Origin: AB-137-C09 sp964645625
GTDB lineage: Bacteria > Pseudomonadota > Zetaproteobacteria > Mariprofundales > Mariprofundaceae
NCBI GenBank assembly: GCA_964645625.1
Contig: CAZYAI010000058.1
Location: 1-14,926 of the forward strand
Length of the DNA: 14,926 nucleotides
Reading direction: 5' to 3'
The position numbers were made by a program, and so were the translations under genes. Under the pieces are notes generated by a model that saw only the letters and a list, made by a program, of their open reading frames with translations, ran no database searches and was not told the DNA's origin. This document shows positions 13,816 through 14,926 of this stretch, one piece after another (position 1 is the stretch's first letter; each line of letters starts with the position of its first letter).

Positions 13816-14874
13816 TTATTCAGCCTTGTGATGACGACGACGGCGTTCGCGTTTTACAGGTGTGCCTTCAAACTCAGCGTGATTAAACAGACCGTAACCT
13901 TTTTTCATGGATTCGGTGAAGAAGAAGTCAGGGTCAAACTTCACATCTTTAAACACATACCAGTCATCGACAGGTGTACCTTCATATTCCATCACGGTAA
14001 TAGGACCACCAGGGAACTTACCACGAGCAGTCACGTGTTTGTCCACATGATCGTGGAAGATAAAACGACCTTCATCGTGATCGGCTGTATAGATCACATC
14101 GTAACGTTCACCAGGTCCCACCAACACGGTATCAACGCTGTAAGGGGATTTTAATGCCATGCCATCTTTGTGCGTGACGACCATATCATGCCCATGGGAA
14201 TGCATGGCGTGAATAGCTCCACCAGCACCAAAGAAACGAACCCGCACGACATCACCCTTTTTGAGGCGTATTGGCTGTGTGTTGGGGAATGAACGACCAT
14301 TCACACCGAAATAGTCTTCTACATCATACGGTGTTGAACCAGTGCCATATTTTCCTGCGTTCTTACTTTCCCACGTCGAAAGCATCATGATGACTTCACG
14401 GTTTACTTTTTTCTCCAAAGCAGTGGGGTTGGCAGGGTCAATCACAATCGGCCCCCACATACCACGAATACCAACGTGCTCATTCACATTCACATGGCAG
14501 TGATACCATAAAGAGCCCGCCCGCTCTGCTTTCATCTTGTAGGTGAACGTCGTTCCGGGTTTGATAGGCTCCTGGGTAACGCCTGGTACGCCATCCATGC
14601 GCCAGCTATCATGCTGGAAAAAACCATGCCAGTGAATGGTGTGAGAAAGGGATGTATTATTGGTTACATGAATAATCAGGTCATCGTCCTGTTTGGCATG
14701 GATCAGGGGACCAGGAACCTGACGGTTAAAGGCAAATACTTTGTACTTAAGGTCAGGTGCAACCTGAATTTCCACCTCATCAATACTCATATTCATCTCT
14801 AACGTAGCCGCCCATGCTGCATTTGAACAACACAGTGCGACGATAAAAGATAAAGCCAACAATGCTCGTGTCAT
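13816..14874 (-). CDS. ncgA: Two-domain multicopper oxidase, type 1 copper in domain 1 (NcgA-like)
   Basis: Secreted blue multicopper oxidase of 352 residues with a signal peptide (cleavage near residue 22) and two cupredoxin domains, expected to form a trimer. Domain 1 holds the type 1 copper: H78, C126, H133 and M139. It also supplies trinuclear-centre ligands H81 and H83 (HWHG) and H125 and H127 (HCH). Domain 2 has HAMHSH (H222, H225, H227) and HDH (H274, D275, H276), where aspartate replaces the type 1 cysteine. It therefore has only the domain-1 blue copper, the arrangement called type C and known from the N. europaea enzyme. The tail is very basic (KRERRRRHHK). It is the first gene of the nirK operon. 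Its substrate is unknown; oxidation of cytochrome, copper or an NO-related species is possible. Confidence 0.92.
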   Translation of the reverse strand: MTRALLALSFIVALCCSNAAWAATLEMNMSIDEVEIQVAPDLKYKVFAFNRQVPGPLIHAKQDDDLIIHVTNNTSLSHTIHWHGFFQHDSWRMDGVPGVTQEPIKPGTTFTYKMKAERAGSLWYHCHVNVNEHVGIRGMWGPIVIDPANPTALEKKVNREVIMMLSTWESKNAGKYGTGSTPYDVEDYFGVNGRSFPNTQPIRLKKGDVVRVRFFGAGGAIHAMHSHGHDMVVTHKDGMALKSPYSVDTVLVGPGERYDVIYTADHDEGRFIFHDHVDKHVTARGKFPGGPITVMEYEGTPVDDWYVFKDVKFDPDFFFTESMKKGYGLFNHAEFEGTPVKRERRRRHHKAE

Positions 14875-14878
14875 AACT

Positions 14879-14886
14879 TCCCCCTC
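14879..14886 (-). promoter_or_regulatory. Ribosome binding site of the multicopper oxidase
   Basis: GAGGGGGA on the minus strand, 4 nt before the ATG at 14874. It supports this start, which also yields a proper signal peptide. Confidence 0.65.
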
Positions 14887-14892
14887 ACTAAA

Positions 14893-14911
14893 CTTGCATT
14901 AAAAATACTTA
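14893..14911 (-). promoter_or_regulatory. Candidate NsrR operator of the nirK cluster
   Basis: The minus-strand 19-mer TAAGTATTTTTAATGCAAG fits the proteobacterial NsrR pattern gATGyATTTnAAATRCATc at 13 of 18 informative positions (7 of 9 in the left half, 6 of 9 in the right). It lies 18 nt before the first gene of a nirK cluster. NsrR is an iron-sulphur repressor released by NO and is known to control nirK in N. europaea. The -10/-35 elements probably overlap or continue beyond the window edge. Confidence 0.5.
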
Positions 14912-14926
14912 ATATGGCGAGAAGGT

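Overview
The window is 14.9 kb of ordinary bacterial chromosome, dense with genes, at roughly 48 % G+C by eye. No phage, IS transposase, CRISPR array, tRNA or rRNA was seen. The genes (RlmB, GyrA, SerS, FxsA, a TsaC/Sua5-like protein, a Nitrosomonas-type nirK cluster) point to a proteobacterium. gyrA is followed by serS, not by the serC that I expect next to gyrA in betaproteobacteria. An iron-oxidising (Zeta-) or gamma-proteobacterium is therefore at least as plausible as an ammonia oxidiser, but the sequence alone does not settle it.

Layout. Positions 1-137 hold 1.7 copies of a cloverleaf-like palindromic repeat. Positions 153-4887, minus strand, look like one five-gene operon read right to left: a DHH phosphoesterase, rlmB (23S rRNA Gm2251 methyltransferase), an unrecognised 469-residue protein with TPR-like helices, a beta-class carbonic anhydrase and an EamA-family transporter. 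A 0.2-kb divergent intergenic region follows. Positions 5091-10519, plus strand, hold gyrA, serS, a protein with two cyclic-nucleotide-binding domains, fxsA and a small Dabb-domain protein, with overlaps or short gaps throughout. Positions 10520-11057 are non-coding and repeat-rich: three cloverleaf units at an exact 84-bp period, an unrelated inverted repeat and a truncated half unit. A divergent TsaC/Sua5-like gene follows (11058-11624). It converges, across a perfect 17-bp bidirectional terminator, on the last operon.

Positions 11733-14874, minus strand, carry a complete four-gene periplasmic nitrogen-oxide module. In transcription order it is a two-domain multicopper oxidase with its type 1 copper in domain 1, a diheme cytochrome c, a monoheme cytochrome c, and the copper nitrite reductase NirK. 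This is the gene order of ncgA-ncgB-ncgC-nirK in Nitrosomonas europaea. Just upstream, at the window edge, is a 19-bp palindrome resembling the operator of the NO sensor NsrR. The likely working model is NO- or nitrite-responsive expression of a periplasmic electron chain (cytochromes) serving NirK and the multicopper oxidase.

The most interesting items are the nirK cluster with its candidate NsrR site, the 84-bp cloverleaf repeats present at two loci, the TsaC-like protein with degenerate substrate-binding motifs, and a possible alternative RNA structure that could hide the ribosome binding site of the double-CNB gene.
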